From assembly GCF_006227205.1 (NCBI RefSeq), contig NZ_VCNG01000017.1, positions 1-64,000 on the forward strand: a stretch of 64,000 bases of DNA, read 5' to 3'. Position numbers and translations under genes: made by a program. Numbering within the stretch: position 1 is the stretch's first letter; each line of letters starts with the position of its first letter. The DNA is from Pseudomonas sp. ICMP22404 (lineage in GTDB: Bacteria > Pseudomonadota > Gammaproteobacteria > Pseudomonadales > Pseudomonadaceae). The notes below the pieces were generated by a model. That model ran no database searches, had not been told where the DNA came from, and saw only the letters and a list, made by a program, of their open reading frames with translations. Positions 63,523 to 64,000 of this stretch are shown one piece after another.

Positions 63523-64000
63523 TCAGATCGCGTTATGGGTTTTCAGCCAGTTCAGGCCTGCTTCGGTGGTGGTCAACGGCTTGTATTCGCAGCCGACCCA
63601 ACCGGAGTAACCGATGCGGTCCAGGTGTTCGAACAGGAAGCGATAGTTGATCTCGCCGGTGCCCGGCTCGTTGCGCCCCGGGTTGTCCGCCAGTTGCACA
63701 TGGTTGATCTCGCCCAGGTGCGCCGACAGGGTCCGGGCCAGGTCTCCTTCCATGATCTGCATGTGGTAGATGTCGTACTGCAGGAACAGATTGGTGCTGC
63801 CCACCTGCTCGCGGATCGACAGGGCCTGGGCGGTGTTGTTCAGGTAGAAGCCGGGGATGTCGCGGGTATTGATGGCTTCCATCACCAACTTGATGCCCTT
63901 GGCTTGCAGCTTCTCGGCGGCGTACTTCAGGTTGGCGACGAAGGTTTTGCGCACCAGGGCTTCGTCGCAATTGTGCGGGCAAATCCCGGCCAGGCAGTTG
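63523..64000 (-). CDS. hyi: Hydroxypyruvate isomerase, partial (5' end outside window)
   Basis: The frame is open to the window edge, so about the last 159 residues are seen. The visible part begins NCLAGICPHN and continues KLVMEAINTRDIPGFYLN, DIYHMQIMEGD and GEINYRFLFEHLD, all typical of Hyi (TIM-barrel sugar isomerase fold). It interconverts hydroxypyruvate and tartronate semialdehyde. Its neighbours imply that gcl (glyoxylate carboligase) lies just beyond the window. Confidence 0.93.
   Translation of the reverse strand, partial: NCLAGICPHNCDEALVRKTFVANLKYAAEKLQAKGIKLVMEAINTRDIPGFYLNNTAQALSIREQVGSTNLFLQYDIYHMQIMEGDLARTLSAHLGEINHVQLADNPGRNEPGTGEINYRFLFEHLDRIGYSGWVGCEYKPLTTTEAGLNWLKTHNAI

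Noticed and set aside
1-64000. Search for CRISPR arrays, tRNA and rRNA genes
   Set aside because: No direct-repeat/spacer arrays and no cloverleaf or rRNA-like sequence were seen. The repeats present are inverted REP-type elements.

Overview
The window is high-GC proteobacterial DNA, almost certainly a Pseudomonas of the fluorescens group. The evidence is dense fluorescens-type REP palindromes (core GTGGGAGCGAGC...GCTCGC), a DUF3509-like protein, and a gene order that, from memory, follows the P. aeruginosa blocks prc/minCDE/lpxL, puuD-allA-alc-uraD-puuE/uraH, folE/prmB/aroC/mtnBDC and hyi-glxR-ttuD-pyk. The synteny statements are recollection, not a search. No rRNA, tRNA or CRISPR was found.

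Layout. 1-1414: the 3' end of an Rhs polymorphic toxin and its AT-rich presumed immunity gene. 1435-6513: an EAL-CBS-GGDEF protein, periplasmic protease Prc and a quinone oxidoreductase. 6514-9168: an accessory patch with REPs, a small protein with two Asp-rich loops and a secreted lipoprotein. 9219-15703: an ABC uptake operon that also encodes two phosphatase-type enzymes, divergent from a HutC-type GntR regulator with matching operator-like sites. 15695-22555: a small membrane protein, apeB, rluA, minCDE, lpxL and a patatin lipase. 22767-29073: a complete urate-to-glyoxylate/urea pathway (porin, puuD, allA, alc, uraD, puuE and divergent uraH). 29167-34637: a 1241-aa toxin-like protein and a downstream gene broken by one in-frame TAA. 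34734-39962: a LysE exporter, an NCS2 purine permease, a MarR regulator, an aminotransferase, a glutaredoxin-like protein and folE. 39970-41749: a decayed phage integrase tail followed by an SRPBCC-EVE-MarR operon, an apparent insertion between folE and smr. 41804-50924: smr, an isochorismatase-like protein, prmB, aroC and mtnB-mtnD-mtnC. 51097-58578: DUF3509, acyl-CoA synthetase, ankyrin protein, transporters, a sulfate-binding protein and a K+ channel. 58599-64000: a urea transporter and pyk-ttuD-glxR-hyi (glyoxylate to pyruvate), with hyi cut by the window edge.

Purine and glyoxylate genes form the metabolic theme. Urate breakdown yields urea and glyoxylate, and the right end holds a urea transporter and the glycerate pathway that uses glyoxylate. 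The puuE/uraH intergenic region and the NCS2 permease promoter share a TTGTATACAA palindrome, which suggests one GntR-type regulator for both.

The parts most likely to hold undescribed biology are the SRPBCC-EVE-MarR operon beside the integrase scar, the toxin with its nonsense-interrupted neighbour, and the ABC/phosphatase operon of unknown substrate.
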